From: Virgibacillus salexigens
GTDB taxonomy: Bacteria; Bacillota; Bacilli; Bacillales; Amphibacillaceae
Length of the DNA: 64,000 nt
Assembly (NCBI RefSeq): GCF_014905415.1
Contig: NZ_BNEO01000002.1
Location: 930,001-994,000 of the forward strand
Reading direction: 5' to 3'
Part shown: positions 16,453 to 27,358 of the stretch, in pieces
Layout: each line of letters begins with the position of its first letter
Position numbering within the stretch: the stretch's first letter is position 1
Position numbers and translations under genes: made by a program
Notes under the pieces: model-generated
Seen by the model: only the letters and a program-made list of their open reading frames with translations
Database searches by the model: none
What the model was told of the DNA's origin: nothing

Positions 16453-17571
16453 TTAATTCATATGCTCTTGTTTATTTTTATTATGCTGCTCTAGATTTTC
16501 TGCATAATATATCTCTCCATCTCCATCATGTAGAAAGTATAAGTAATCAGAATCTTCAGGGTTCAATGCTGCTGCTAAAGAGCTTTCAGCATAGCTACCA
16601 ATCGGACCAATAGGTAAACCTTCTACATAATATGTATTATATGGAGACTCTATTTCCAAATCTTCATAAAGTACTCGTTCTTTATGTTTGCCTAATGCAT
16701 ATAATACGGTTGGGTCTGTCTGTAGTTTCATACCTTGTTCAATGCGGTTATAGAAAACACCAGCAATCTTTTTACGTTGTTTTGCTGTACTTGCCTCCTT
16801 TTCTATCACCGAAGCAAAGGTAACGGCTTCATGGACAGAAAAATTATTCTCACTAATCTCATCAAGGTATTTAGATACCACTGTATCTGTCTTTTTCATC
16901 ATTTCATAAATAACTGTTTCAACACTTGGTTCTTTTTCATAAAATTCATAAGTAGATGCGAATAAGTAACCTTCTAGTGGCGTCCGAATTTCTGGATTTA
17001 AAATGTCATCCGATAAAATAGAAGGGTATGCTTCCATTAATTGCTCGATAAAGTTCCTGTTATTTACCTTGTTTAAAAAGTCTTCTTTTGTAAAGCTTAA
17101 TTCTTTTGCATAAATTTCTGCTAATTCTTCCACAGTCTTTCCTTCAGGAATCGTTATCGAATGTACTGGTTCTGCCATAATTTTGCCATTTTTCAGTGAG
17201 TCAATGATTTCGTCTAATTTCATCCCAGTTGTAAATGTATATTCACCAGCCTGAAAATTAGATTCATTATTAAATTTTATGTAAAAACGAAAAACAAGCG
17301 CATCTTTAATAACTCCGTTTTTCTCTAGAATAGAAGCAATCTGTGAAGATGATGAACCAATTGGTATCGTTACTTTCACTTCTTCATTACTTTCTGGATC
17401 CACTGGCTCAAGCGCAGATTTTACATATAAATATCCAGAAATACCACCTATTAACAAAATTAACAATAAAGCGATAATAATAATAGATACAATTTTACGA
17501 ACGGTTTTGGCTTCTTCACTACGAGCCTCGAGGTTGTCCCTGAAATTGCTATTCTTTTTATCTTTGGACAT
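16453..17571 (-). CDS. mltG: Endolytic murein transglycosylase MltG (YceG family)
   Basis: MltG cleaves growing glycan strands at the membrane and so helps set their length. The 372-residue protein has a charged N-terminus, one membrane anchor (about residues 25-50), a LysM-like region, and the YceG domain with the catalytic glutamate in TFASVIEKEAS near residue 254 and LQTDPTVLYALG near 285. It follows yrzB after a terminator and has its own ribosome site (GAGGGGG). Confidence 0.94.
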   Translation of the reverse strand: MSKDKKNSNFRDNLEARSEEAKTVRKIVSIIIIALLLILLIGGISGYLYVKSALEPVDPESNEEVKVTIPIGSSSSQIASILEKNGVIKDALVFRFYIKFNNESNFQAGEYTFTTGMKLDEIIDSLKNGKIMAEPVHSITIPEGKTVEELAEIYAKELSFTKEDFLNKVNNRNFIEQLMEAYPSILSDDILNPEIRTPLEGYLFASTYEFYEKEPSVETVIYEMMKKTDTVVSKYLDEISENNFSVHEAVTFASVIEKEASTAKQRKKIAGVFYNRIEQGMKLQTDPTVLYALGKHKERVLYEDLEIESPYNTYYVEGLPIGPIGSYAESSLAAALNPEDSDYLYFLHDGDGEIYYAENLEQHNKNKQEHMN

Positions 17572-17647
17572 GAATATCCCCCTCTCATTCCGCTATATTA
17601 TACTAAAAATCGCTATTATATTCCATTAATTTTATTCTGAAACATAA

Positions 17648-17678
17648 AAAGCTGATGTCAGAATGTGACATCAGCTTT
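17648..17678 (-). terminator. Terminator after yrzB
   Basis: AAAGCTGATGTC pairs with GACATCAGCTTT around a seven-base loop; the minus-strand copy ends in TTTTTATG. It closes the alaS-distal unit yrzL-ruvX-yrzB. Confidence 0.88.
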
Positions 17679-17695
17679 CATAAATGAAGTGGAAC

Positions 17696-17983
17696 TTATA
17701 CTTCGTTCTCCTGGTCTGCTAATGTATGGAGCATCTCTTCAACCATTTCCCATTCCTTGTCAGACTCGATTGGAAATAAGGATAAATCATCCTCATCATT
17801 ATCTTTTTCTTCATAACGAAAAGCATAAACTTCTACTTCTTCATCCTCTGACTGTTCTACAGGGATAACAGCAATATAGCTTTGTTTTGTTTCATCCACA
17901 TCAAAGGTAAACAATACCTCAAATAGATGTTCTTCTCCATTTTCATCAGGAATAATAATTCGCTCTTTTTCTTCTAATGCCAT
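17696..17983 (-). CDS. yrzB: DUF1292 family protein YrzB
   Basis: A strongly acidic 95-residue protein of the DUF1292 family, common in Firmicutes next to ruvX and yrzL. It begins MALEEKERIIIPDENGEE and has the conserved LFTFDVDETKQSYI segment. Function is unknown. It follows ruvX by 11 bases and is the last gene before the terminator at 17648. Confidence 0.9.
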   Translation of the reverse strand: MALEEKERIIIPDENGEEHLFEVLFTFDVDETKQSYIAVIPVEQSEDEEVEVYAFRYEEKDNDEDDLSLFPIESDKEWEMVEEMLHTLADQENEV

Positions 17984-17994
17984 CTTTTCACTCC

Positions 17995-18408
17995 TTATCC
18001 TTGGTCTAAGTAACCTTGTAAAATCATAACCGCAGCCATTTTATCAATGACCTTCTTACGCTTTTTCCTACTCATATCAGCTTCTAATAAAACTCGTTCC
18101 GCAGCCATCGTCGTTAAACGCTCATCCCATAGTTCGGTCTCAATACCATGCATGTTTTTAACATGTTCTGCATAAGCGATCGACATTTCTCCTCGTTCAC
18201 CGATGGTACCATTCATGTTCTTGGGAAGTCCAATAATAGCTTTCCCTATCTGATGCTCATCTATTAAAGCTTTTATTTCTTTATCTGCAGAAGTAATCTC
18301 TTCTTCATTCCATTTTAATGTGGTAATTCCTTGTGCTGTCCAACCAAGTGCGTCGCTAACAGCGACACCAATGGTTTTGGACCCAACATCTAATCCAAGT
18401 AATTTCAT
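17995..18408 (-). CDS. ruvX: Holliday-junction resolvase-like / pre-16S rRNA nuclease YqgF (RuvX)
   Basis: A 137-residue RNase H-fold nuclease, implicated in maturation of the 16S rRNA 5' end. [15 protein letters not shown] at residues 4-18 carries the first catalytic aspartate, the glutamate lies in WDERLTT near 98, and the last acidic residue in KVIDKMAAV near 124. It overlaps yrzL by four bases and precedes yrzB, an order kept across Bacilli. Confidence 0.94.
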   Translation of the reverse strand: MKLLGLDVGSKTIGVAVSDALGWTAQGITTLKWNEEEITSADKEIKALIDEHQIGKAIIGLPKNMNGTIGERGEMSIAYAEHVKNMHGIETELWDERLTTMAAERVLLEADMSRKKRKKVIDKMAAVMILQGYLDQG

Positions 18409-18677
18409 TGTTCATCCTCGGGTTGCTGCTCTAAGTAAAATTTAACCAGTTCTTCAATTACTTCATCACGTTCAATTTTCCGAATTAGATTACGCGCATC
18501 ATTATACCGTGGGATATATGCTGGATCACCAGAAAGTAAATAACCGACAATCTGATTGATCGGGTTATATCCTTTTTCTTTTAATGCTTGATGCACAGTG
18601 AACAGTATCTCCTTAACATCCTGGTCAAATGGTTCCTCCGAAAAATTGAACTTCATCGTTTTATCAATTGAACTCAT
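18405..18677 (-). CDS. yrzL: IreB family regulatory phosphoprotein (YrzL)
   Basis: A 90-residue protein related to Enterococcus IreB, a small substrate of the IreK Ser/Thr kinase. It begins [12 protein letters not shown] and contains [20 protein letters not shown] near residue 38. Two ATGs are adjacent; the second (18675-18677) is better spaced from GAGGTG. It overlaps ruvX by four bases and lies downstream of alaS, past an inverted repeat. Confidence 0.92.
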   Translation of the reverse strand: MSSIDKTMKFNFSEEPFDQDVKEILFTVHQALKEKGYNPINQIVGYLLSGDPAYIPRYNDARNLIRKIERDEVIEELVKFYLEQQPEDEQ

Positions 18678-18699
18678 CATGACACCTCGATCTTAGAAT

Positions 18700-18739
18700 C
18701 ATTCTGAAAATGACCCTTAGTGAAATCATTTTCAGAATG
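18700..18739 (-). terminator. 14-base inverted repeat between alaS and yrzL
   Basis: CATTCTGAAAATGA at 18700-18713 pairs perfectly with TCATTTTCAGAATG at 18726-18739 around a 12-base loop. It lies after alaS in the direction of transcription. The T-run that follows on the minus strand is poor, so it could be an attenuating terminator or an mRNA-stabilising hairpin. Confidence 0.55.
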
Positions 18740-18808
18740 TAAGCTTCTTCTATTATCTTAACATGATTATAGAATTAATTATATCTTTTTTACTAGCCGA
18801 TATACAAA

Positions 18809-21451
18809 TTAGCGATTGGTTTGTTCTATTACATAATCCTTCACTGTAGACAATGCTTGGATGATTTTGCTTGCATCTTTCCCCCCAGCTTGAGCCATAT
18901 CAGGACGTCCACCGCCACCGCCGCCACAGGCTTGCGCAGCTTGTTTTATGAGTTGACCAGCATGAAATCCATTATCCATTAGATCTTTCGATACACCAGC
19001 AGCTAATTGAACTTTTCCGTTGCTTTCCATCGCTAATAGAATGATTCCCGACCCAAGTTTTTGTTTTAAATCATCCACCATATTGCGTAATTGATTCATA
19101 TCTCCGACATCTACTTTTTCTGCCAATATAGGAACCCCTTCGATGGTTTCTACGTTATTAAGAATAGATGATGTTTCAACATTGGATAATTTAGCACGTA
19201 AAGACTCTTTTTCCTTTTGCATATCTTTGATGTCTTGGAATAGGCTTTCTATTTTTTCAGGTACTGCTTCTTCCGCTGATTTTAGCAATTGGGCAGACTG
19301 GTGGAGCACACCGAGTTTTGACGATAAGAACTGATAAGCTTGCTTGCTCGTAACTGCTTCAATTCTTCTCGTTCCAGCACCAATGCCACTTTCGGAAACT
19401 ATCTTAAACAAACCGATTTCAGCCGTATTTACTACATGACAACCGCCACATAACTCAATACTATAATCACCGATTTTAACTACCCGTACAACATCACCAT
19501 ATTTCTCACCAAACAATGCCATAGCTCCCATATTCTTTGCATCTTCAATGTTTTCATGTGTGATATCAAGCGTAATGGCATCCCAGATTCTCTCATTTAC
19601 AATTTGCTCTATTTGCTCCAGCTCTTCCTTGGATAGTGCTTGATAATGAGAAAAATCAAAACGAAGACGTTCTGGAGTAACAAGTGAGCCAGCTTGATTT
19701 ACATGTGTACCAAGTATATCTTTTAAAGCTTGGTGAAGTAAATGGGTAGCTGTATGATTTTTCACAATAAAGCTTCTCGTTACTAATTCCACTTCCGCTT
19801 TCACTGTTTCCCCTAGTGAGAAAGAACCTTTTGTAACTCGAATACGATGAATATGTTGGCCTTTTGGAGATTTTTGTACATCCTCTACTTGTGCAGTGGC
19901 TGTCTCCGTATAGATTACCCCTTTATCAGCTATTTGTCCTCCACTCTCTGCATAAAACGGAGTTCGGCGCAGTAAAACATAAACCTCTTCATCTACACTA
20001 ACATCACGAACCGTTTTACCATCTTTTATTAAACCCTCGACAGTTGTTTCAGTTTGGGTGTAATCATAACCAATGAAATCACTTTCCGCATCGATCTCTG
20101 AAAGCGCTCCGTCTTGCACCTGCATGGAGTCTACTTTTTGACGAGCATTCCTAGCACGTTCTCTTTGCTTTTCCATTTCCTTTTGGAATCCTTGTTCATC
20201 AATGGTAAACCCTTTAGCTTCGACATACTCCTCGGTTAACTCTTTAGGGAATCCATACGTGTCATATAAACGAAAGACCTCCACACCAGGGAATACCGTA
20301 CTTCCTTTTTGCTCTTCTCTCTCCATGATGCTTGTTAAAATCTCTAAGCCATCATGTAAGGTTTCATGAAAACGTTCCTCTTCTACTTTGACCATATTCT
20401 TAATAAACGTTTTTTTCTTAACTACTTGATCATAGAAGTCTTTCATGATATCAGCTACTGTATCAACTAATTCAAACATAAATGCTTTCTCAATACCGAT
20501 CTCCTTAGCAAATCGAACGGCTCTCCGAAGTAATCTTCGTAATACATACCCTCTTCCTTCATTCGAAGGTACTGCTCCATCACCAATCGCAAAACTAACA
20601 GTACGAATATGGTCCGCTATTACCTTAAAGGCAGTATCTCCTTCTTTACTATCGCCGTAAGCAACCGATGCTAATTCTTCTGTCTTTTTGATGATCGGCA
20701 TGAATAAGTCCGTCTCAAAATTTGTTGGGACATCTTGAATAACGGAAACCATTCGTTCTAATCCCATTCCTGTATCAATGTTTTTCTTTGGTAGAGGTGT
20801 ATACGTATCATCAGGATTATGATTGAACTGGGAAAATACCAAATTCCAGATTTCTAGATAACGTTCATTTTCCCCGCCCGGATATAATTCAGGGTCATTT
20901 GGATCTTTTCCATATTGTTCTCCGCGATCATAAAAAATCTCCGTATTTGGTCCACTTGGACCTTCACCAATATCCCAAAAATTCTCTTCTAATCGAATAA
21001 TTCGCTCTTTTGGTACACCAATATCATGTAGCCAAATATCATAAGCTTCATCATCTTCTGGATGTACGGTTACAGAAAGTAACTCTTCGTCAAATCCGAT
21101 CCATTTATCACTCGTTAGGAATTCCCATCCCCATTCGATCGCTTCTTTTTTGAAATAGTCACCAATAGAAAAGTTTCCTAACATTTCGAAGAATGTATGG
21201 TGTCTTGCTGTAAACCCTACGTTCTCAATATCGTTTGTGCGAATCGATTTTTGTGCATTTACAATACGTGGGTTATCTGGTATTACCCGACCATCAAAGT
21301 ATTTCTTCAATGTCGCCACACCACTATTAATCCATAGTAGTGTAGGGTCATCCTTCGGAACCAAAGAAGCACTTGGTTCTACCCGATGCCCCTTTTCTTT
21401 AAAAAAATCAATAAACATTTGTCGAACTTGTGCCGATGTTAATTGCTTCAT
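18809..21451 (-). CDS. alaS: Alanyl-tRNA synthetase
   Basis: A class II synthetase of 880 residues that charges tRNA-Ala. The catalytic domain opens with [17 protein letters not shown] and contains [13 protein letters not shown] near residue 82. The editing domain carries [11 protein letters not shown] near 566 and the zinc-binding CGGCH near 667. A glycine-rich C-terminal stretch ([16 protein letters not shown]) ends the oligomerisation domain. A T-box leader precedes it, so expression should rise when tRNA-Ala is uncharged. Confidence 0.97.
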   Translation of the reverse strand: MKQLTSAQVRQMFIDFFKEKGHRVEPSASLVPKDDPTLLWINSGVATLKKYFDGRVIPDNPRIVNAQKSIRTNDIENVGFTARHHTFFEMLGNFSIGDYFKKEAIEWGWEFLTSDKWIGFDEELLSVTVHPEDDEAYDIWLHDIGVPKERIIRLEENFWDIGEGPSGPNTEIFYDRGEQYGKDPNDPELYPGGENERYLEIWNLVFSQFNHNPDDTYTPLPKKNIDTGMGLERMVSVIQDVPTNFETDLFMPIIKKTEELASVAYGDSKEGDTAFKVIADHIRTVSFAIGDGAVPSNEGRGYVLRRLLRRAVRFAKEIGIEKAFMFELVDTVADIMKDFYDQVVKKKTFIKNMVKVEEERFHETLHDGLEILTSIMEREEQKGSTVFPGVEVFRLYDTYGFPKELTEEYVEAKGFTIDEQGFQKEMEKQRERARNARQKVDSMQVQDGALSEIDAESDFIGYDYTQTETTVEGLIKDGKTVRDVSVDEEVYVLLRRTPFYAESGGQIADKGVIYTETATAQVEDVQKSPKGQHIHRIRVTKGSFSLGETVKAEVELVTRSFIVKNHTATHLLHQALKDILGTHVNQAGSLVTPERLRFDFSHYQALSKEELEQIEQIVNERIWDAITLDITHENIEDAKNMGAMALFGEKYGDVVRVVKIGDYSIELCGGCHVVNTAEIGLFKIVSESGIGAGTRRIEAVTSKQAYQFLSSKLGVLHQSAQLLKSAEEAVPEKIESLFQDIKDMQKEKESLRAKLSNVETSSILNNVETIEGVPILAEKVDVGDMNQLRNMVDDLKQKLGSGIILLAMESNGKVQLAAGVSKDLMDNGFHAGQLIKQAAQACGGGGGGRPDMAQAGGKDASKIIQALSTVKDYVIEQTNR

Positions 21452-21482
21452 CTTTCCTTCCTCCCGAAACGTAATAAAATGG

Positions 21483-21730
21483 AATAAAAAAATCCCCTCT
21501 CTGCTAATGCAGGGACGAGATATATTCGCGGTACCACCCTAATTATGAATACAAGTTGTATTCACCACTCAGTCATTGTAACGGTATGACACCGACGGGA
21601 ATTAACCGCACTCCAGTTTAGCTTTCCATGACGCTACCTTTAGGGTTTCTTACAGCCAATGAAAACCCCTCTCTTGAAAGAGCCTATCATGTACTTCGTA
21701 ACTTTCAACGAATTCAAATTGTAGTGTTGT
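21483..21730 (-). ncRNA. T-box riboswitch of alaS
   Basis: On the minus strand the T-box core AGGGTGGTACCGCG (around 21519-21532) binds the free acceptor end of uncharged tRNA-Ala. Upstream is an AGAGAG element with the distal stem I hairpin; downstream a terminator stem (CGTCCCTGC with GCAGAGAGGGG) ends in seven Ts. A GCG triplet lies after the distal stem where the specifier is expected, but folding is needed to fix it. Confidence 0.92.
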
Positions 21731-21737
21731 AAGCGTA

Positions 21738-21766
21738 ATTATAGAAAACATCTTGTTGAATGTCAA
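21738..21766 (-). promoter_or_regulatory. Consensus sigma-A promoter of alaS
   Basis: Read on the minus strand, TTGACA (21766-21761) and TATAAT (21743-21738) are separated by exactly 17 bases. Both hexamers are perfect. The start of the T-box leader would fall near 21731. Confidence 0.93.
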
Positions 21767-21827
21767 TAAAGAAGGCTTCTCGTGACATATTTGTAGTAAA
21801 TGGCTATAAATGATTTCATGGGACGTA

Positions 21828-22925
21828 TTACTCTTCGTGACTTGTATTCAGCTTCATATTAACTTTTCGCCATTCTATCACATGTTTAACAATTACTTTG
21901 ACAATCGTCATTAAAGGGACGGCGATCACCATTCCGATTACACCGAATAACTGACCACCTAATAACAATGCAAAGATGATAGCTGCAGGATGGATATTTA
22001 TACTTTTTCCAACTATAAATGGTGACAACAAGTTACTTTCGATTAATTGAATAGCAAAAACCGATAATATAACAAAAATCACTAGTTTTCCTGATATGGT
22101 AAATGCAATTGCTACTGCTGGAATAGCACCAATTATTGGCCCAAAATAAGGAATCAAGTTGGTTATACCCATTAATACAGCTAAGAGTAATGCAAAATCC
22201 AAGCCTAATAAGAACTTAAAAATTATAAAGGTAGTCAAACTAACAAATAAACAAACAATTAATTGTCCACGAATATAATTACCCAAAGTCTCATCAATGG
22301 CATGAACCATTTTGCTTGATGTCGAACGGTATTTTTTTGGTATAAACCCTTTAAAAAAGGCTTTCATTTTGTTATAGTCTTTCAAAAAGTAAAAAACTAA
22401 AACTGGGATTACAGTAAGTAGAATAACCAAATCAAAAACCTTCGTGAAACCATTAACTAACCGTGACAGCAACTGGTCCAGACTGCTTTCGATTCGGGCA
22501 AAGAGCTGATCAAATTTATCATGTACTGTTTCAGGTAAGAAGGAAGTATATTCATACATTTGGTAAACAAGCTGTTCATACATCTTTATAAATTGAGGAA
22601 ATTGATCATTTAGCTCTCTTACCTGATACACAATCATGGGATATACACGATAAATTAAATATGCCGTCCCACCAAAGAATAGGATGTAAATCAAAAGAAC
22701 AGCTATCCCTTTTGGTATATTATAATAATGTAATTGATTAACAATTGGGTATAATAGATACGCTATTAAGCAAGCGATAAGAAAAGGAGCAAATAGATGC
22801 CATAGAAACAAAAAAACTGTATGGTAGAACGGAAACAGTTTAATCATTAAATAAAGAAATAAAAACAGGGATATGCCGATCAATAACCAATATAGGAAAT
22901 TCAAGCTTTTATTACCCTTAAACAT
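21828..22925 (-). CDS. yrrI: AI-2E family transporter (YrrI-like)
   Basis: A 365-residue protein with about eight membrane segments of the AI-2E/PerM family, which includes exporters and permease-like proteins of unsettled substrate. The conserved MGITNLIPYFGPIIGAIP segment lies near residue 240 and a late GGQLFGVIGMVIAVPL near 330. The ATG at 22923-22925 is preferred to the GTG two codons upstream. In B. subtilis the same gene sits between alaS and recD2, as here. Confidence 0.9.
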   Translation of the reverse strand: MFKGNKSLNFLYWLLIGISLFLFLYLMIKLFPFYHTVFLFLWHLFAPFLIACLIAYLLYPIVNQLHYYNIPKGIAVLLIYILFFGGTAYLIYRVYPMIVYQVRELNDQFPQFIKMYEQLVYQMYEYTSFLPETVHDKFDQLFARIESSLDQLLSRLVNGFTKVFDLVILLTVIPVLVFYFLKDYNKMKAFFKGFIPKKYRSTSSKMVHAIDETLGNYIRGQLIVCLFVSLTTFIIFKFLLGLDFALLLAVLMGITNLIPYFGPIIGAIPAVAIAFTISGKLVIFVILSVFAIQLIESNLLSPFIVGKSINIHPAAIIFALLLGGQLFGVIGMVIAVPLMTIVKVIVKHVIEWRKVNMKLNTSHEE

Positions 22926-22959
22926 ATGCACAGTTCCTTAATTATACAAGCTGAACAAT

Positions 22960-23154
22960 TTATGGATTCCCATAAAAGGTTCGTTCATCCTCACTGAATA
23001 AATCATTAAGTGAACTTAATGAACCATCGGCTTCAACTTGATGAATCGTTAATTTATTATTGATTACTGACATCTCAATAAAACAGTTCCAACAATAATA
23101 CTGCTGGCTACCTATTTTCCCAATATCCTTTCCATTACAATTCGGGCATCGCAT
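22960..23154 (-). CDS. Small zinc-ribbon protein
   Basis: A 64-residue protein with two CxxC pairs, CPNC at residues 3-6 and CWNC at 21-24, which form a rubredoxin-like zinc ribbon. A good ribosome site (AAAGGAG) precedes the ATG. The sequence resembles a small protein found between recD2 and yrrI in B. subtilis, probably YrzR; function is unknown. It lies 29 bases before yrrI. Confidence 0.85.
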   Translation of the reverse strand: MRCPNCNGKDIGKIGSQQYYCWNCFIEMSVINNKLTIHQVEADGSLSSLNDLFSEDERTFYGNP

Positions 23155-23224
23155 TTATGAAGGCTCCTTTTATCCATATCTGATATTACCATGCTAACCC
23201 GATTGAATGATGTTTATACCTATC

Positions 23225-25528
23225 TCACATGAAATCATAGGGCGACAAGTTATCCTCTTCACTTTCATATGCGTTATCTATAACCTGATCATCCAGTTTC
23301 ATCTTCAAGTTTTTATTTAAAGATGTATAACGTCGGTTCGTATCTATCATTCCAACTCCTTGTATAAAAGCTTGCTCCTCACCACAAATAACTAATGATT
23401 GCTTGCTTCTTGTTATAGCAGTATATAAGAGATTTTTTCTTAGCATACGACGGTAAGTACGTACTACTGGCAATATAACAATAGGAAACTCACTTCCTTG
23501 CGACTTATGAATGGAGATACAATACGCAAGCATAATATTTCGATAATCCTTCCGTTCATATACTACCTCTTTATCATCGTAGGCTATCACAAGCTGTTCT
23601 ACCTGATCTATGTTTTCTTCTTCTCGGAAGATAGCCACTACTTCTCCAATATCTCCATTATAGACGCCATCTTCCGGCTGATTGATCAGCTGAATTACCT
23701 TATCTCCTTTTCGAAACAGTCCATCTTGTGTTTTCACTTCTCTTTTTTGGTCTGTTTTTGGGTTTAGTATTGCTTGAAGCTCTTGATTAAGTTTAGTTAT
23801 TCCTGCTTGCGAACGATACATGGGTGCTAATACTTGAACCTCTCTCACATCAAATCCTTTGTCCACTGCTCGTGTAAAAATTTTAATAATCACATCAACC
23901 ATCTGTTGTTCATTGCATGAGATAAAACTGAAGTCTTGATCGTTTTGTAAATCGATTACTTCTTCATTTTTAATTTGATGAGCTAGTTGAATAATCTTTG
24001 ATCCCTCTTTTTGTCTATACACTTCCGTTAAGCGCACAAATGGAATTCGCTCCGTCTTTAATAAATCTGAAAGCACTTGACCTGGTCCTACAGATGGAAG
24101 TTGATCTTCATCCCCTACAATTAATACCTGCATATCATCAGGAATTGCTTTAAATAATTGATTTGCAAGCCATATGTCTACCATCGAAAACTCATCTACA
24201 ATTAAAAATTTCCCGGTTAATGGCTCATCTTCATTTTTATCAAACCCACTAATCCCATCCCATCCTAATAAACGATGAATCGTCTTAGCAGGAAGATTGG
24301 TAGATTCTGTTAATCGTTTCGCAGCTCTTCCTGTTGGTGCAGTAAGAATAAATGGAAACTCGTCCATATTATCGTAATCTTTTGGATCTAAGGATAATTG
24401 GTGAATCGTTGCAAACGCATTTAAGATTCCTTTAATAACGGTAGTTTTACCAGTTCCAGGCCCTCCCGTTAGAATCATCAACTTCGAATGGATGGATTGA
24501 TTAATCGCAGTAAATTGCTCTTTCCCATACGAAAGAATCTCTGTTTCCTCAATTTCACCTATTATTTTCATTAATTCGGCCATTGGTGTTCGTTGTTCAA
24601 TTGGTTTCGTTAACACTCGTTTCAGATGTGTACCAAACCCATCTTCAGCATAATAGAGAGACGGCAAATACACATTACCATCCTGAATAATAAGGGATTT
24701 ATCCCCATTTAAAGCTACTAAGCGGTCAGTGATGATAGTTTCCGTCAACTCAGGAGAGGCTAATAGTTGATCAACAAGAGAGACACATTCACTTACTGGC
24801 AAATAAACATGTCCATCTTGAACAGATCGTTGTAAAGTATAAACACAACCTGCACCAATACGGTTCGCATGAGTTGTAGAAATTCCCATTTGTGCAGCAA
24901 TTTCATCAGCGGTACGAAAGCCAAATCCCTCAATATCAAAAACAAATCGATATGGATCTTCCTCAATTAAAGCTATGGCCTCATCTTTATAGTATTGATA
25001 AATTTTCTGTGCCATTTTTAAACCAATGTTGTAATTAGCTAAATATACTGCAACATGCTCAAATCCCTGGTTCTCTTGTAACGTCTTACGCAAGGATTTA
25101 GCGGATTCCTTTTTAATCCCATTAACTTCTGATAGTGCTTCTTCATCATCCATGATTTTTGAAATTGCATTCTCACCTAATTGATTTACAATTTTTTCAG
25201 CGGTTTTCGTTCCTATACCATAGAATAAATCACTAGATAGATATGCAATTAAACCATCTTTTGTATCAGGAATAAATGTTTTATAGGATGTTACTTTATA
25301 TTGCATACCAAAGCGAGGATGTTTTTCAAAGATACCAAAGAAATAATAACTTGTTCCTTCTTGTAAACTAGAAAAATACCCCTTAATAACAATGTCTTTT
25401 TCACTATAAGCTTCATTCGTTTCCAACACGTTTATTTTAGCAATCGAAAACTGTTCCGCTTCATTATGAAAAATGGTATGAATTAATTCGCCTCTAATAT
25501 AGCCTTTACTTTGTTTATCCTCTTCCAT
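23225..25528 (-). CDS. recD2: ATP-dependent DNA helicase RecD2
   Basis: A superfamily 1B 5'-3' helicase of 767 residues, the long RecD type of organisms that lack RecBCD. An N-terminal OB/helix-hairpin-helix region precedes the motor (GIGTKTAEKI near residue 104). Walker A GGPGTGKTT lies at about 355-363, motif II is VDEFSM near 445, and the C-terminal CISIHKSQGSEFP near 675 is motif V/VI. In B. subtilis it aids replication-fork progress and mismatch repair. It follows yrrB on the same strand. Confidence 0.96.
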   Translation of the reverse strand: MEEDKQSKGYIRGELIHTIFHNEAEQFSIAKINVLETNEAYSEKDIVIKGYFSSLQEGTSYYFFGIFEKHPRFGMQYKVTSYKTFIPDTKDGLIAYLSSDLFYGIGTKTAEKIVNQLGENAISKIMDDEEALSEVNGIKKESAKSLRKTLQENQGFEHVAVYLANYNIGLKMAQKIYQYYKDEAIALIEEDPYRFVFDIEGFGFRTADEIAAQMGISTTHANRIGAGCVYTLQRSVQDGHVYLPVSECVSLVDQLLASPELTETIITDRLVALNGDKSLIIQDGNVYLPSLYYAEDGFGTHLKRVLTKPIEQRTPMAELMKIIGEIEETEILSYGKEQFTAINQSIHSKLMILTGGPGTGKTTVIKGILNAFATIHQLSLDPKDYDNMDEFPFILTAPTGRAAKRLTESTNLPAKTIHRLLGWDGISGFDKNEDEPLTGKFLIVDEFSMVDIWLANQLFKAIPDDMQVLIVGDEDQLPSVGPGQVLSDLLKTERIPFVRLTEVYRQKEGSKIIQLAHQIKNEEVIDLQNDQDFSFISCNEQQMVDVIIKIFTRAVDKGFDVREVQVLAPMYRSQAGITKLNQELQAILNPKTDQKREVKTQDGLFRKGDKVIQLINQPEDGVYNGDIGEVVAIFREEENIDQVEQLVIAYDDKEVVYERKDYRNIMLAYCISIHKSQGSEFPIVILPVVRTYRRMLRKNLLYTAITRSKQSLVICGEEQAFIQGVGMIDTNRRYTSLNKNLKMKLDDQVIDNAYESEEDNLSPYDFM

Positions 25529-25553
25529 CCAAGAAACACCAACCTATTTCAAC

Positions 25554-26216
25554 TTACGATTCGTTTAATAACGCTTCGGTTTTTTCTTTCCCGTTCGCAG
25601 CTAATATATGTTCTGGTTGTATACGCAATGCCTCATTAAAATAGGTGAGGGCTTGTTCTAAACGATCTTCAAACAAGGCAACAACACCTAAATTATAATT
25701 GGCATCGCTATGATTTGTTTCCAGTGACAAAACCTTATGAAAGATTTTTTCAGCATCTTTCAAATGATCACTTTGAGCGAGTGCAAGACCATATTGGAAT
25801 AACGAATCCTGATTATCCGGATCTAGTTCCGTAGCTCGCAATAAATAAGGAAGTGATAATTTATATTGTTCTTGATGTTGGAAAGTCATTCCTAAAAGAA
25901 AATAAACATCTGGTTCTTCCAAACCTAGTTCAATTGCTTTCTGAAAGTTTTCTAATGCTTTAGGGTAGAGTGATTGCTCATAATACAGATTACCAAGTCC
26001 ATAATACGCTGTTGCTGCATGTTTATCTAACTCCATTGCCCGTTCATAAAAACGCTGTGCCCTAGTAAAATCATTCATGTGAAATAACAAATTTCCAAAA
26101 TTAATATAACCAACGGGGTCTTCCGGGTTTTCTTCGATAACTTCTGTGAACAATGCAGCTGCTTCTTCAATTTTATTTTCTTGCATGTAAGCTATAGCTT
26201 GTTTTATCTTATCCAC
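25554..26216 (-). CDS. yrrB: TPR-repeat protein YrrB
   Basis: A 220-residue protein made almost wholly of tetratricopeptide repeats (about six), for example GYINFGNLLFHMNDFTRAQ and AYYGLGNLYYEQSLYPKALE. Such proteins act as interaction scaffolds; no partner is known. It lies between mnmA and recD2, as in B. subtilis, where it has been proposed to link these functions. No signal peptide or membrane segment is seen. Confidence 0.92.
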   Translation of the reverse strand: MDKIKQAIAYMQENKIEEAAALFTEVIEENPEDPVGYINFGNLLFHMNDFTRAQRFYERAMELDKHAATAYYGLGNLYYEQSLYPKALENFQKAIELGLEEPDVYFLLGMTFQHQEQYKLSLPYLLRATELDPDNQDSLFQYGLALAQSDHLKDAEKIFHKVLSLETNHSDANYNLGVVALFEDRLEQALTYFNEALRIQPEHILAANGKEKTEALLNES

Positions 26217-26230
26217 GGTAAAACTCCTAA

Positions 26231-27358
<1,128 letters not shown>

